47,162 nt of DNA from assembly GCA_017553635.1 (NCBI GenBank), contig JAFZKN010000016.1, positions 1 to 47,162 of the forward strand, in the 5' to 3' direction. The translations under genes and the position numbers were made by a program. Below are positions 15,276 through 24,112 of the stretch, one piece after another. The notes beneath the pieces are model-generated. The model was given only the letters and a program-made list of their open reading frames with translations. It was not told the DNA's origin and did no database searches. Source of the DNA: Treponema sp. (GTDB lineage: Bacteria; Spirochaetota; Spirochaetia; Treponematales; Treponemataceae). The number at the start of each line of letters is the position of its first letter. The first letter of the stretch is position 1.

Positions 15276-16766
15276 ATGGGATATAATATCGAGAAACAGC
15301 ATGAAAAGGGAAAACTTCATGCCATTGAAAGAATCAATGCCCTCTGTGACAGAGATTCATTTATGGAAATTTATTCGGGAGTACGCCATAACTGTACAAG
15401 CTTCGGAATGGATAAAAAAGACATTCCTTATGACGGCGTAATTACCGGTTTTGGAAAAATCAACGGAAAGAAAGTTGCAGTATATGCACAGGATTTTACA
15501 GTTCAGGGTGGATCACTCGGACTTATGCACGGAGAAAAAATTGCAGAGTTAATCGACAAGGCAATTGAGTTCCGCTGCCCTGTAATCGGAATTAACGATT
15601 CGGGTGGAGCAAGAATTCAGGAAGGTGTAGATGCCCTCTGCGGTTACGGAGATCTTTTTTACCAGAATGTACGTGCTTCTGGAAGTGTTCCTCAGATTTC
15701 CATTATTGCAGGACCTTGTGCAGGTGGAGCAGTTTATTCTCCTGGAATTACAGACTTTATTTTTGCAGTTGATAAAATCTCCCAGCTTTTTATTACGGGG
15801 CCAAAAGTTGTTAAATCTGTAATGTTCATGGATATAAGTGCAGAAGATCTTGGAGGGGCAGCAATTCATGCTAAAAAATCAGGTGTTGCACATTTTAAAT
15901 GCGATTCAGAAAAAGACTGCTATGAACAGGTTAGAAAACTTTTAGACTATATTCCTCACTATTATGGTGAAGAACTTTTAAAGAACGAAAAGTTTAAATT
16001 TGATGCTCATAAAAAAGAAAAGCAGATTACACAGATTCTCCCTGAAAATCCACGCCAGGGATACGATGTACGCGAAGTAATCAACAGCGTAACAGACGAT
16101 GACAGTTTCTTTGAAACATCAAAGGAATTTGCAATCAACTGTGTAACAGGTTTTGCAAAAATCGAAGGACGCTCTGTAGGTATTGTTGCAAACAACCCGG
16201 CAGGTGTCGGCGGTGTTCTTGACTGTGATGCATCTGATAAAATTGCACGCTTTGTAAGATACTGTGATTCATTTAACATTCCGCTTGTAACATTTGTTGA
16301 TGTTCCGGGCTTTATTCCAGGTCCACAGGAAGAACAGAAGGGAATTATCCGTCACGGTGCTAAAGTAATTTATGCATACAGTGAAGCTTCTGTTCCAAAA
16401 ATTACTGTAATTATCCGCAAGGCTTACGGCGGTGCTTATATTGCAATGTGTTCTAAACATCTTGGTGCTGACTTTGTTTATGCATGGCCTGCATCAGAAA
16501 TTGCTGTAATGGGTGCAGAAGGAGCAATCGGAATTCTTTATGCAAAAGAATTGAACGATCCTTCTAAAGCCGCAGAGGTTGCTGCAAAATCAGAAGAATA
16601 TAAAAAAGAAATCATGACTCCAAAAATTGCAGCTCAGCGCGGTTATGTTTCTGAAGTAATTAATCCAGAAGATACACGTAAGAGAGTAGCAGAAAGCCTT
16701 GAATGTCTTCTTGCAAAATCGTCGATGGATAAACCGCTTAAAAAACACGGAAATATCCCGTTATAA
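15276..16766 (+). CDS. Acyl-CoA carboxylase beta subunit (carboxyltransferase)
   Basis: A 496-aa biotin-dependent carboxyltransferase of the propionyl-CoA carboxylase beta / methylmalonyl-CoA decarboxylase alpha family. Both crotonase-like halves are present. The N-half has the GGSLGLMHGEKI and NDSGGARIQEG acyl-CoA site, and AGPCAGGAVYSPG as first oxyanion hole. The C-half has DVPGFIPGPQEE and RKAYGGAYIAM as biotin and oxyanion region. Substrate cannot be decided from this; propionyl- or methylmalonyl-CoA is most likely. No biotin carrier, biotin carboxylase or membrane decarboxylase subunit is next to it, so partners must be elsewhere. It has its own strong promoter with a palindromic operator and a terminator. 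Confidence 0.9.
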   Translation: MGYNIEKQHEKGKLHAIERINALCDRDSFMEIYSGVRHNCTSFGMDKKDIPYDGVITGFGKINGKKVAVYAQDFTVQGGSLGLMHGEKIAELIDKAIEFRCPVIGINDSGGARIQEGVDALCGYGDLFYQNVRASGSVPQISIIAGPCAGGAVYSPGITDFIFAVDKISQLFITGPKVVKSVMFMDISAEDLGGAAIHAKKSGVAHFKCDSEKDCYEQVRKLLDYIPHYYGEELLKNEKFKFDAHKKEKQITQILPENPRQGYDVREVINSVTDDDSFFETSKEFAINCVTGFAKIEGRSVGIVANNPAGVGGVLDCDASDKIARFVRYCDSFNIPLVTFVDVPGFIPGPQEEQKGIIRHGAKVIYAYSEASVPKITVIIRKAYGGAYIAMCSKHLGADFVYAWPASEIAVMGAEGAIGILYAKELNDPSKAAEVAAKSEEYKKEIMTPKIAAQRGYVSEVINPEDTRKRVAESLECLLAKSSMDKPLKKHGNIPL

Positions 16767-16774
16767 TGAAAAAT

Positions 16775-16808
16775 GGCCCTGCGCGAACAGCAATGGGCCT
16801 TTTTTTTA
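16775..16808. terminator. Bidirectional terminator between convergent genes
   Basis: GGCCC (16775-16779) pairs with GGGCC (16795-16799), with inner TGC/GCA. Eight Ts follow on the plus strand, and an A-rich flank gives Us on the minus strand. It serves both the carboxylase gene and the convergent gene ending at 16806. Confidence 0.8.
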
Positions 16809-18470
16809 TTTAAAATAGTTTTTCTGATTTTCTGCAATGATGTGTGCAAACTGCATTGCAGAATCATCAGGAAGCCAGTCATATTTTTCACGAAGTGCTT
16901 TTACTATTTCAATCGGATCAGGATTTTTAAGATATTCATTTTTATAATCTTCAAGAAGTTCTTTAAGATTTACTGTTGATTGTGTTTCATCAGAATCGAT
17001 GTCAGTAATATACCACTGATCTTTTATGTAAGTGCATTTTACTGTCTGTCTGTAATCTGTAATTGTTATATCAGAGTTTATTCCGGAAGAAGAAATCTGT
17101 CTAAAACTTACTTCATGACGTTCGATCTGTCCTTGAGAAAATTTTTTCAAACGGTTTTCCTTTTTTAGCTGATTGATTTCGTATTTTGTTTCCGGGGTAA
17201 AATATGCTGTTGCATTTGTTCCGTCAATTTTAAAATCTGTAATTCCGAAAATCCAGTAATCCATCAGTTCAGGGCGTGTAAGATAAAGTTCCGGTGTCAG
17301 GCAGGAATTTTTCCCTTCATACGCCTGGCGTGTTGTGCTTGCTACATAAATTCCGCTTATCATGGAAATATAACTTTTAGAAGAACTTCCTTTTGCAAGT
17401 GGAATCATAAAATCTGTATGCAGATGGTGAAAGCCTGTGTAAAATGCTTCGATAGCCTGTCTTGAATCGATGTTTTTAAATGAAGGTTTTGAAAGGCTTT
17501 CTGCATAGTTTTTGTAACAGATGTTTGTTATGATTGCCATACATACAACAGTTACGGCAATTGACATCATATTTCTTTTAAAAAAACGTTTTCGTTTTGC
17601 TTTTGCATCAGTGGCTTTCTGTTTTTCTAAAACGACACGGTCAAAATTTTCTTTAGAAATCATGTCATTTTTTTCTTTTTTTGTATAAGTTCCATCGTCG
17701 TTAAGGCAGAGTGCTTTTTTAAGCAGTACCGCAGAAATGAGGGTTTTTTCTCTTTCGTACTGATTGTCAATGTGAAAACCCATATTGATGTTTGCTGCAA
17801 GTTGAGGATCAATATCGTTTACGAGGTTTTCTATCAGAATAAAATTTGAATCTGTAATGTCCTGCTGTCTTTTTTCTGTTTCAGTTTTCATAAACGGAAA
17901 AATCTTTGCAAGTGCATAATATGCTGTTACACTCTGTAAAAATATGAGCGAATTATTGCCGCTCAATGCTTTATTTTGAAAATATCCCTGATTTTCTGAA
18001 TAATCTTTAGGACTTAAATTCAATGCTGAATTTTCAAAAAGATTTTCAGGCATAAAAAGAAATTCAATCTTATATTCAGACGGATTTGATTTTGACAGTC
18101 TTTCCTTGTATAAAATTCCACCCAGACCTACAGAGGGAAGTGAGTGACCGGTTTCTACGGCTTTTGAAATTGCTGTAATAAGGGCATAAGTAAATCTTGC
18201 TGCTCTGGCTTCGTCTTTTGATGTAAGAATTTCAAAGCCTGTGTTTCCGCCGAAACCTTTATATTCATATACGACACGGGAAGTTGAATCATTAACTCCG
18301 GTTCCGTCAAAGGACCAGCTGCTGAAATTAAAATCATTGCTGAAAAGGGTAAAAGAAATGTGCTTCCCCTGTTCACTGAAATTTAAGCCGTTTACTATTT
18401 TAGAAAATGAAACCTCATTTAACTGTGTGTCCAGAATTGTAGTTTTACTGTCTGAAAATACGATGTTCAT
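16806..18470 (-). CDS. Uncharacterised single-pass membrane protein
   Basis: A 554-aa protein with no family I recognise. The N-terminal ~290 residues are cytosolic-type, alpha/beta, with several Gly-rich turns (KGFGGNTGFEIL, SLPSVGLGGILY). A basic stretch (KAKRKRFFKRN) and one membrane helix (about residues 300-318) follow. The remaining ~230 residues would be periplasmic and end in a charged helix. The topology suggests a transmembrane sensor or signal relay, but no kinase, GGDEF or methyl-accepting motif is visible. The gene is monocistronic. Its TATAAT box lies 8 nt before the ATG and there is no SD. Confidence 0.65.
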   Translation of the reverse strand: MNIVFSDSKTTILDTQLNEVSFSKIVNGLNFSEQGKHISFTLFSNDFNFSSWSFDGTGVNDSTSRVVYEYKGFGGNTGFEILTSKDEARAARFTYALITAISKAVETGHSLPSVGLGGILYKERLSKSNPSEYKIEFLFMPENLFENSALNLSPKDYSENQGYFQNKALSGNNSLIFLQSVTAYYALAKIFPFMKTETEKRQQDITDSNFILIENLVNDIDPQLAANINMGFHIDNQYEREKTLISAVLLKKALCLNDDGTYTKKEKNDMISKENFDRVVLEKQKATDAKAKRKRFFKRNMMSIAVTVVCMAIITNICYKNYAESLSKPSFKNIDSRQAIEAFYTGFHHLHTDFMIPLAKGSSSKSYISMISGIYVASTTRQAYEGKNSCLTPELYLTRPELMDYWIFGITDFKIDGTNATAYFTPETKYEINQLKKENRLKKFSQGQIERHEVSFRQISSSGINSDITITDYRQTVKCTYIKDQWYITDIDSDETQSTVNLKELLEDYKNEYLKNPDPIEIVKALREKYDWLPDDSAMQFAHIIAENQKNYFK

Positions 18471-18478
18471 ATTTAAGC

Positions 18479-18508
18479 ATTATAGCATATTTTAAAGATT
18501 CAACGCAA
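18479..18508 (-). promoter_or_regulatory. Near-leaderless promoter of the 554-aa membrane protein
   Basis: TTGCGT (18508-18503), an 18-nt spacer and a perfect TATAAT (18484-18479). Predicted +1 is about 18472, two bases before the ATG at 18470. Confidence 0.5.
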
Positions 18509-18533
18509 ACTAAAGGAAAAATTACATGTGTAG

Positions 18534-18562
18534 TTGACAAAAATATTCAAAATCATTATTAT
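18534..18562 (+). promoter_or_regulatory. tRNA-Leu promoter
   Basis: Perfect TTGACA (18534-18539), a 17-nt spacer and TATTAT (18557-18562), about 7 nt before the predicted transcript start and 14 nt before the mature tRNA. Confidence 0.8.
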
Positions 18563-18575
18563 ACATTTATATTTC

Positions 18576-18657
18576 GCGGGGATGGTGGAATTGGTAGACA
18601 CGCTAGCTTGAGGTGCTAGTGGCGAGAGCTGTGCCTGTTCAAGTCAGGTTCTCCGCA
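18576..18657 (+). tRNA. tRNA-Leu(GAG)
   Basis: Acceptor GCGGGGA pairs with TCTCCGC (one G-U). The D-arm is GGAATTGGTAGACAC. The anticodon stem CTAGC/GCTAG closes the loop TTGAGGT (anticodon GAG). A long variable arm (GGCGAGAGCT) marks a class II tRNA, and the T-arm has GTTCAAG. The discriminator is A; CCA is not encoded. It is monocistronic with its own promoter and terminator. Confidence 0.95.
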
Positions 18658-18659
18658 AA

Positions 18660-18689
18660 AGGATTGGCAGACAGCCAGTCCTTTTTTTT
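18660..18689 (+). terminator. tRNA-Leu terminator
   Basis: A 9-bp stem AGGATTGGC/GCCAGTCCT (one G-U) with loop AGACA and eight Ts, starting three bases after the tRNA. Confidence 0.9.
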
Positions 18690-18723
18690 GTGCCTGTATG
18701 GATTACGGGTAAGGATTGTTAAA

Positions 18724-19458
18724 ATGGTTGCTGTATTTGTAAACTGTATTGCCGTTATAATTGGTTCACTTGTAGGGATTGCTTTTTCTAAAAAAGTATC
18801 GGGAAAAATGACTGTAGTTATACAGGATGCTGCAGGAATTATCACTGTAATTCTCGGACTTCAGATGGCTTTTCAGTTTCAGAATATCATATATCTTTCT
18901 CTATCTCTTCTTTTAGGCGGAATTATTGGAAGCGTTCTTGATATAGATGGAAAAATCCTCGGGCTGGGAAATTCTTTTGAAAAGGTACTTTTAAAAATCG
19001 GCAGAAAAACAGAATCTGAACCAAAAGAAGGAAATGATTTTGGACACGCTTTTTTAAATGCATCATGTCTTTTCTGTGTAGGAGCAATGTCAATTCTCGG
19101 TTCTTTTGATGCCGGAATTCGTGGAAATTACACAGTTATTTTTACAAAGTCAATTCTTGACGGATTTATGGCAATTACATTTGCCGCTTCGATGGGAATA
19201 GGAACGCTTTTCTCTTTTGTAACGGTTCTTGTTTATCAGGGTGCACTTACACTTCTTTCTGGTCTTTTACAGCCATATGCTACTGAACAGATGCTTGCTG
19301 AAATTACAGGATGCGGCGGTGCGATGATTATGATGATTGGTGTAAATCTTCTTGGGTTAAAAAAGATTAAGACAGCAAATTATCTTCCTGCTATTATTTT
19401 TGTAATTATATTTGTATTGTGCGATCCGTTCTTTAAAAATATTCTTGGCAGTTTCTAA
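18724..19458 (+). CDS. DUF554 family membrane protein
   Basis: A 244-aa integral membrane protein of the DUF554 (YqgA-like) family, with six or seven hydrophobic helices and few charges. Recognisable stretches are NCIAVIIGSLVG at the start, GSVLDIDGKI(L)GLG, and the conserved LNASCLFCVGAMSILGSFDAG motif. Function is not established for the family; transport is usually assumed. The start is set at 18724 (AAGGA upstream). The frame is open further 5' but that part lies in the tRNA-Leu and its terminator. The kinase gene follows after 18 nt, probably in the same transcript. Confidence 0.88.
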   Translation: MVAVFVNCIAVIIGSLVGIAFSKKVSGKMTVVIQDAAGIITVILGLQMAFQFQNIIYLSLSLLLGGIIGSVLDIDGKILGLGNSFEKVLLKIGRKTESEPKEGNDFGHAFLNASCLFCVGAMSILGSFDAGIRGNYTVIFTKSILDGFMAITFAASMGIGTLFSFVTVLVYQGALTLLSGLLQPYATEQMLAEITGCGGAMIMMIGVNLLGLKKIKTANYLPAIIFVIIFVLCDPFFKNILGSF

Positions 19459-19476
19459 AAGAAATAAGAGGAATGT

Positions 19477-20394
19477 ATGAGCCGGTTTTTATGTATCTGT
19501 TTAAGTTCAACCATTCAACGGACTGTAGGTTTTAAAACACTTAATGTAACCGAAGTAAACAGAGCAGATCACTACAGACAGGATGCATCGGGTAAGGCAG
19601 TAAATTCTGCACGCGTGTTGAATATGCTTGAAAAAGGCTGTGTAAGATGCATCTGTCCTCTTGGTGAAAAAAATAAAGATATATTTCTTGAACTTGCAGA
19701 AGATGATTGTCTCGAAGTTGAATATGTTACAATTCCGGGCTTTACAAGAGAATGCTGGACTCTTTTAGATTTTGCTAAAGAAGAAACAACAGAACTTGTT
19801 GTTGGAGAAAAGTTGAACTCTAAAGATGGAAAGGAAATCCTTTTAAAAGAGGAAGAGGAAAAACTGTTATCTCTTGTTCAAAAAGCTCTCGAAAGTGTAG
19901 AAGCAGTCTTGATTGCAGGAAGCCGACCTGTTTATTTTTCGAAAAACCTTATGGCAGCCATTTCTAAAATGTGCATGGATAAAAATAAAATTCTGCTTGC
20001 TGATTACTGGGGAGAGGATTTAAGACAGACACTTAATCTCTGTACTCCTTCAATCATTAAAATCAACGAAGAAGAATTTATTTCAACATTCAATATAAAA
20101 TCAGATTCCGAAGATGAATTAAAAAATGCGGTTACAGAAAAAAGCCGCGAGCTTGATAACGTAATTGTAGTTACAAGATCAGTAAAACCGGTATTTGGCG
20201 CAGAAAAAGGAAATTTTATCGAAGTCCCATCAGAAAAAGTAAAGGCTGTTAACACGACAGCATGCGGAGATTCTTTTTCGGCAGGTTTTCTTTTTGAATA
20301 TTCTAATACAGGAAATTTTGAAAAAGCACTCAAAAAAGGAATATGGTGTGCGGCAAGAAATGCCAAAAGTGAAGTTCCTGGTTCGATTAATTAA
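19477..20394 (+). CDS. PfkB-family sugar (phosphate) kinase
   Basis: A 305-aa kinase of the PfkB / 1-phosphofructokinase-tagatose-6-phosphate kinase group. The N-terminal 'DASGKAVNSARVLNMLEK' corresponds to the GGKGxNVA substrate region. The C-terminal ACGDSFSAGF (about 267-276) is the DTxGAGD-like motif with the catalytic Asp. Substrate not determinable; the degenerate GGKG region makes fructose-1-phosphate only a guess. SD AGAGGA precedes the ATG. Its stop overlaps the stop of the convergent ABC ATPase gene by 4 bp, with no terminator between them. Confidence 0.8.
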   Translation: MSRFLCICLSSTIQRTVGFKTLNVTEVNRADHYRQDASGKAVNSARVLNMLEKGCVRCICPLGEKNKDIFLELAEDDCLEVEYVTIPGFTRECWTLLDFAKEETTELVVGEKLNSKDGKEILLKEEEEKLLSLVQKALESVEAVLIAGSRPVYFSKNLMAAISKMCMDKNKILLADYWGEDLRQTLNLCTPSIIKINEEEFISTFNIKSDSEDELKNAVTEKSRELDNVIVVTRSVKPVFGAEKGNFIEVPSEKVKAVNTTACGDSFSAGFLFEYSNTGNFEKALKKGIWCAARNAKSEVPGSIN

Positions 20395-21326
20395 ACAAGA
20401 TGACAGCTTACTTTATGGCCCGGCTTGAGTTCCTTTGACTCTGGCCTTCTGTTTAAGCAGATATCCTTGCAGTGCGGGCAGCGAAGACAGAACGGACAGC
20501 TTTTGCTTTCCGGGCGTGTAAGTTTTCCTGTAAATGCCATGGATTCCCCTTTGTATGAACTGTAAGAATTGTATGAAGCACTGAATAATGTTTTTGTATA
20601 AGGATGAACTGGATTTTTTAAGATTTCCTCTGTATCAGCTTCTTCTACGATATTTCCAAGGTACATAATTCCTATGACATCAGAAATATATGAAACGACA
20701 TTGAGGTTGTGGGAAATAAACAGATAAGTCATTTCCATTGATTTCTGCATGAGCTTTAATATGTTTATAATCTGTGCCTGGATTAAAACATCAAGACTCG
20801 AAACAGGTTCATCAAGAATGAGAAACTCTGGTTTTAAAAGCATTGCAGATGCTATGCTTATTCTCTGACACTGGCCGCCTGAAAGTTCCAGAGGATATTT
20901 ATCAAGAACTGCAGAATCAAGAGCACACATCGTTCTTATTTCGTTTATAAGACATTTCCTTTCTTCTCTGCTGTTTCCTATTTTGTGGATCAAAAGCGGT
21001 TCTTCAAGAATTGATGAAATTTTCATCTTTGGATTAAGGGATTCGTATGGATTTTGAAAAACAATCTGAACTTTTTTTCTGAATTCTTTTTCTTCATGCT
21101 TTGAAAGAGTGTTTATGTCTTTTGAATTGAATAATATATGGCCCTCATCCGGTTTTGTAAGAAGAGAAAGCATTGAAGCAAGGGTGGATTTTCCGCAGCC
21201 GGATTCGCCTGCAAGTCCGTAAGTTTTTCCTTTTTCGATTGAAAGATTTATTCCGTCTACAGCGTTTATTATGTTTCCAGAGTGGTTGAATTTTTTTACA
21301 AGGCCTTGTGTTTTAATCAGTGCCAT
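20391..21326 (-). CDS. Oligopeptide ABC transporter ATPase (DppF/OppF type)
   Basis: A 311-aa ATPase energising peptide uptake. Walker A is GESGCGKS (about residues 39-46), signature LSGGQ, and Walker B LILDEPVSSLD with a following SHN switch histidine. The C-terminal extension with four cysteines (CPFCLRCPHCKDIC) is the Opp/Dpp 'oligo_HPY' tail that may hold an Fe-S cluster. It overlaps the preceding ATPase gene by 14 bp and is the last gene of the importer operon. Confidence 0.93.
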   Translation of the reverse strand: MALIKTQGLVKKFNHSGNIINAVDGINLSIEKGKTYGLAGESGCGKSTLASMLSLLTKPDEGHILFNSKDINTLSKHEEKEFRKKVQIVFQNPYESLNPKMKISSILEEPLLIHKIGNSREERKCLINEIRTMCALDSAVLDKYPLELSGGQCQRISIASAMLLKPEFLILDEPVSSLDVLIQAQIINILKLMQKSMEMTYLFISHNLNVVSYISDVIGIMYLGNIVEEADTEEILKNPVHPYTKTLFSASYNSYSSYKGESMAFTGKLTRPESKSCPFCLRCPHCKDICLNRRPESKELKPGHKVSCHLV

Positions 21327-22335
21327 TCTGACCTCCTTTGTAAAAACAGCATTTTACAAAATGAGTTTCGCTGACAAAGGTTTTATCCGGAATCTTGTTT
21401 TTACACTTACTGCTTATATTCTTTTCTTTTCTGAAATCGCATCTGTCATAAAAAGGGCATTTAAAATTCTGTCTTTCCTTTAAGGTTGGAACGGTTCCAG
21501 AGATTACATTAAGTTTTTTGCTTCTTATGTTTAAATCCGGCAAGGTTTGAATAAGAGCCTTTGTATATGGGTGAAGGGGATTTGTAATTATTTCTGATGT
21601 TGTACCGCTCTCGATAATTTTGCCTGCATACATTACATAGATTCTGTGGCATATATTTGAAACAAGGGTAAGAGAATGACTTATCAAAAGAATTGAAGTT
21701 TTCAGTGTCTTGTTGAGTTTTAAAATCAAGTCTGTAATCTGTGCTTCTATTGTTACATCGAGAGCTGTTGTCGGTTCATCGGCAATGAGGAGTTTGGGCC
21801 CGTTTATAAGTGCCATTGCAATCAAGACTCTCTGCATCATTCCGCCTGAAAGTTCTGACGGATAGCTTTTATAGATGTCTTCTACATCATAAAAGCCGGT
21901 AATTGAAAGGATTTCGAGTGCCATTTTTCTGGCTTCTTCTTTTGTTTTTCCGTGTGCGATTGCTGCTTCTTCAATCTGTTTTCCGACTCTTTTAAGCGGA
22001 TTGAGGCAGCTCATAGGATTTTGGAAAATTATACTAAGTTCATTACCAGAGAGCTTTTGAAACTCCTGTCTTGAAAGAGAGTAAATGTCTTTTGAATCAA
22101 ATTTTATTATTCCGGATTTAACAGATGCTGTTTCTGGAAGGAGCTTTAATATACTTAAGGCAGTAAGGGATTTCCCGCAGGCAGATTCTCCAACAAGGGC
22201 AACGATTTCTTTTTCTTTGATGTTTAAATCAATATTTTCAACGGCGTAAAGTGTTTCTTTTTTCGAGAATAGTTCTTTTTTTTCAAATGCAATCGAAAGA
22301 TTGTTTATTTCCAGAATATTTTTTTCCATATGCAT
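21313..22335 (-). CDS. Oligopeptide ABC transporter ATPase (DppD/OppD type)
   Basis: A 340-aa ATPase pairing with the DppF-type subunit. Walker A is GESACGKS (about 49-56), signature LSGGMMQR, and Walker B LLIADEPTTALD, then the SHSL switch. The C-terminal Opp tail has CPFYDRC and further cysteines. It starts 1 nt after the permease gene ends. Both ATPase subunits being present fits a heterodimeric importer. Confidence 0.93.
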   Translation of the reverse strand: MHMEKNILEINNLSIAFEKKELFSKKETLYAVENIDLNIKEKEIVALVGESACGKSLTALSILKLLPETASVKSGIIKFDSKDIYSLSRQEFQKLSGNELSIIFQNPMSCLNPLKRVGKQIEEAAIAHGKTKEEARKMALEILSITGFYDVEDIYKSYPSELSGGMMQRVLIAMALINGPKLLIADEPTTALDVTIEAQITDLILKLNKTLKTSILLISHSLTLVSNICHRIYVMYAGKIIESGTTSEIITNPLHPYTKALIQTLPDLNIRSKKLNVISGTVPTLKERQNFKCPFYDRCDFRKEKNISSKCKNKIPDKTFVSETHFVKCCFYKGGQNGTD

Positions 22336-22336
22336 T

Positions 22337-23143
22337 CTACTTCTGATTTACAGAAGAAATTCCGTCTCCGATAAGATTAAGTGATAATACCGAAAGAATT
22401 AAAAATACTGCCGGTATAAGTACGTTTGAAGGGCTCTGGAGAATAAATCTCTGGCCTTCATTAAGCATTCTTCCAAAACTTGATAAAGGCGGCTGTATCC
22501 CAAGTCCAAGATAGCTTAAGCCTGATTCACTTAAAATACTAAGTGAAAAATTCAATGTTGCGGTTACCGTTAAATCAGGAACAATGTTTGGAAGAATGTG
22601 AACGAAAAGAAGTCTTAACGGGCCTGCACCCCTGGATTTTGCGGCAGTTACAAAAAGTGAATTCTTGTATTTTATAAAGCCGCCGCGAGCAATACGGGTA
22701 AACTTTGGAATTGTCATGATATAAAGAGCAGTTATCGTAATAAAAGTTCCGTTTCCAAAAACGGCAATCAGCATAAGTGAAAGAAGTATTCCAGGAAAAG
22801 ACATCTGGGTATTAACTATTTTTGTGATTATGCTGTCTGGGATTCCTCCAAAATACCCGCTTAAAGCTCCTAGGATAATTCCTGTAATAAGACCCGAAAT
22901 CATTACTATAAAGCCTACGGAATAAGAAATTCTCAGTGCCATAAGTATTCTTGCAAAAACATCGCGTCCAAGATAATCTGTTCCGAAAATATGTTCTTTT
23001 GAAGAAGCGGCAAACTTATTTAAAGTATCAATTGCATCATAATCGCATCGATTAAAAATTGAACCTGAGAGTAAAAATAGAAGAAGCGATGCAAAAATTA
23101 TTGTTCCTGTTAAAAAAGAAGGATTCGAAAAATATTTTTTCAT
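22337..23143 (-). CDS. Peptide ABC transporter permease (DppC/OppC type)
   Basis: A 268-aa inner-membrane permease. It starts with one helix, then FGTDYLGRDVFARIL (family hallmark), and later the EAA loop AAKSRGAGPLRLLFVHILPN that docks the ATPases. It ends with the GISSVNQK tail. Slightly short for the family (usually 280-300). It overlaps the DppB-type permease by 4 bp, indicating translational coupling. Confidence 0.92.
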   Translation of the reverse strand: MKKYFSNPSFLTGTIIFASLLLFLLSGSIFNRCDYDAIDTLNKFAASSKEHIFGTDYLGRDVFARILMALRISYSVGFIVMISGLITGIILGALSGYFGGIPDSIITKIVNTQMSFPGILLSLMLIAVFGNGTFITITALYIMTIPKFTRIARGGFIKYKNSLFVTAAKSRGAGPLRLLFVHILPNIVPDLTVTATLNFSLSILSESGLSYLGLGIQPPLSSFGRMLNEGQRFILQSPSNVLIPAVFLILSVLSLNLIGDGISSVNQK

Positions 23144-24087
23144 ACATTCCTCCTTTTGATACGTGGATCAATAAGACTGTAAATTATGTCGATTAAAAAA
23201 TTACAGCTTGTTGTAATCAGTGCAAGATATAAAACAAGTCCCTGGATTAAAGGGAAATCTCTTGAAGAAATAGAGATTGCAATAAGTTTTCCGATTCCAG
23301 GAAGTGCAAAAACATTTTCAATTATTATGCTTCCGCCAAGGATTTCTGTTAAGATAAGACCTAAGGTTGTTACTACAGAAATAATTGAATTTCTTAAAAT
23401 ATGATGAGTGCTTACATAAAACGATGAAAGTCCCTTACTTCTTGCTGTTTTTACATAGTTTTTGTTTTTTTGTTCTAGGAAATCTGTTTTAAGATAACGT
23501 GCAAGAATTGCACTTGAGCCCAATGCTAAAGAAAGGGAGGGAAGAAAAAGACATTTTATACATCGTCCGGGATCAGAGGACCATTTTACAAATCCCATTG
23601 ATGGGAAAAGTTTTAGTTTTAATGTAAAAATAAAAATCAAAAGCAGGGCAGTGCAGAATGATGGAGTTGAAATCCATATCTGGTCAGTTAATTCCAATGC
23701 TTTGATTGCAGGGTTTTTATTATAAACTGCCATTATGATTCCAAGTGGAATTGAAATAATGACAGTTAATAAAATCGTAAAAATGCTCAGCGATAATGTT
23801 ACGCCGATTGAATCTGCAATTACAGAATTTACTTTTTGATGAAATCTGTAGGAGGTCCCGAGATCTCCGTGAGCGGCATTAAAAAGCCAGCTTAGGTACC
23901 TTGCATAAAGTGGTTTATCAAGGTTAAATTCCTTTTCCAGAATTTTAATCTGTGCTTCGTCAGCATCCGGACCTAAAACTGCAGTCGCAGGATTCCCAGG
24001 AAGGATGTTAAAAGTAAAAAAAGTTAAAAGAGTAACTAGAAAAATTGTAATCAAAAAATCAATGATTTTCCTGATAAAATAATTCAA
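23140..24087 (-). CDS. Peptide ABC transporter permease (DppB/OppB type)
   Basis: A 315-aa permease with six predicted helices. It has the N-terminal IDFLITIFLVTLLTFF helix, the FNILPGNPA loop, and an EAA-like loop TARSKGLSSFYVSTHHILRN. It ends IIYSLIDPRIK, as usual for DppB. It follows the binding-protein gene after 25 nt. Confidence 0.93.
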   Translation of the reverse strand: MNYFIRKIIDFLITIFLVTLLTFFTFNILPGNPATAVLGPDADEAQIKILEKEFNLDKPLYARYLSWLFNAAHGDLGTSYRFHQKVNSVIADSIGVTLSLSIFTILLTVIISIPLGIIMAVYNKNPAIKALELTDQIWISTPSFCTALLLIFIFTLKLKLFPSMGFVKWSSDPGRCIKCLFLPSLSLALGSSAILARYLKTDFLEQKNKNYVKTARSKGLSSFYVSTHHILRNSIISVVTTLGLILTEILGGSIIIENVFALPGIGKLIAISISSRDFPLIQGLVLYLALITTSCNFLIDIIYSLIDPRIKRRNV

Positions 24088-24112
24088 CTTAAAGCTGCTC
24101 CGCTAAATTAAA

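Noticed and set aside
18613..18723. N-terminal extension of the DUF554 protein
   Set aside because: This stretch is tRNA-Leu and its terminator; the SD and family start point to 18724.
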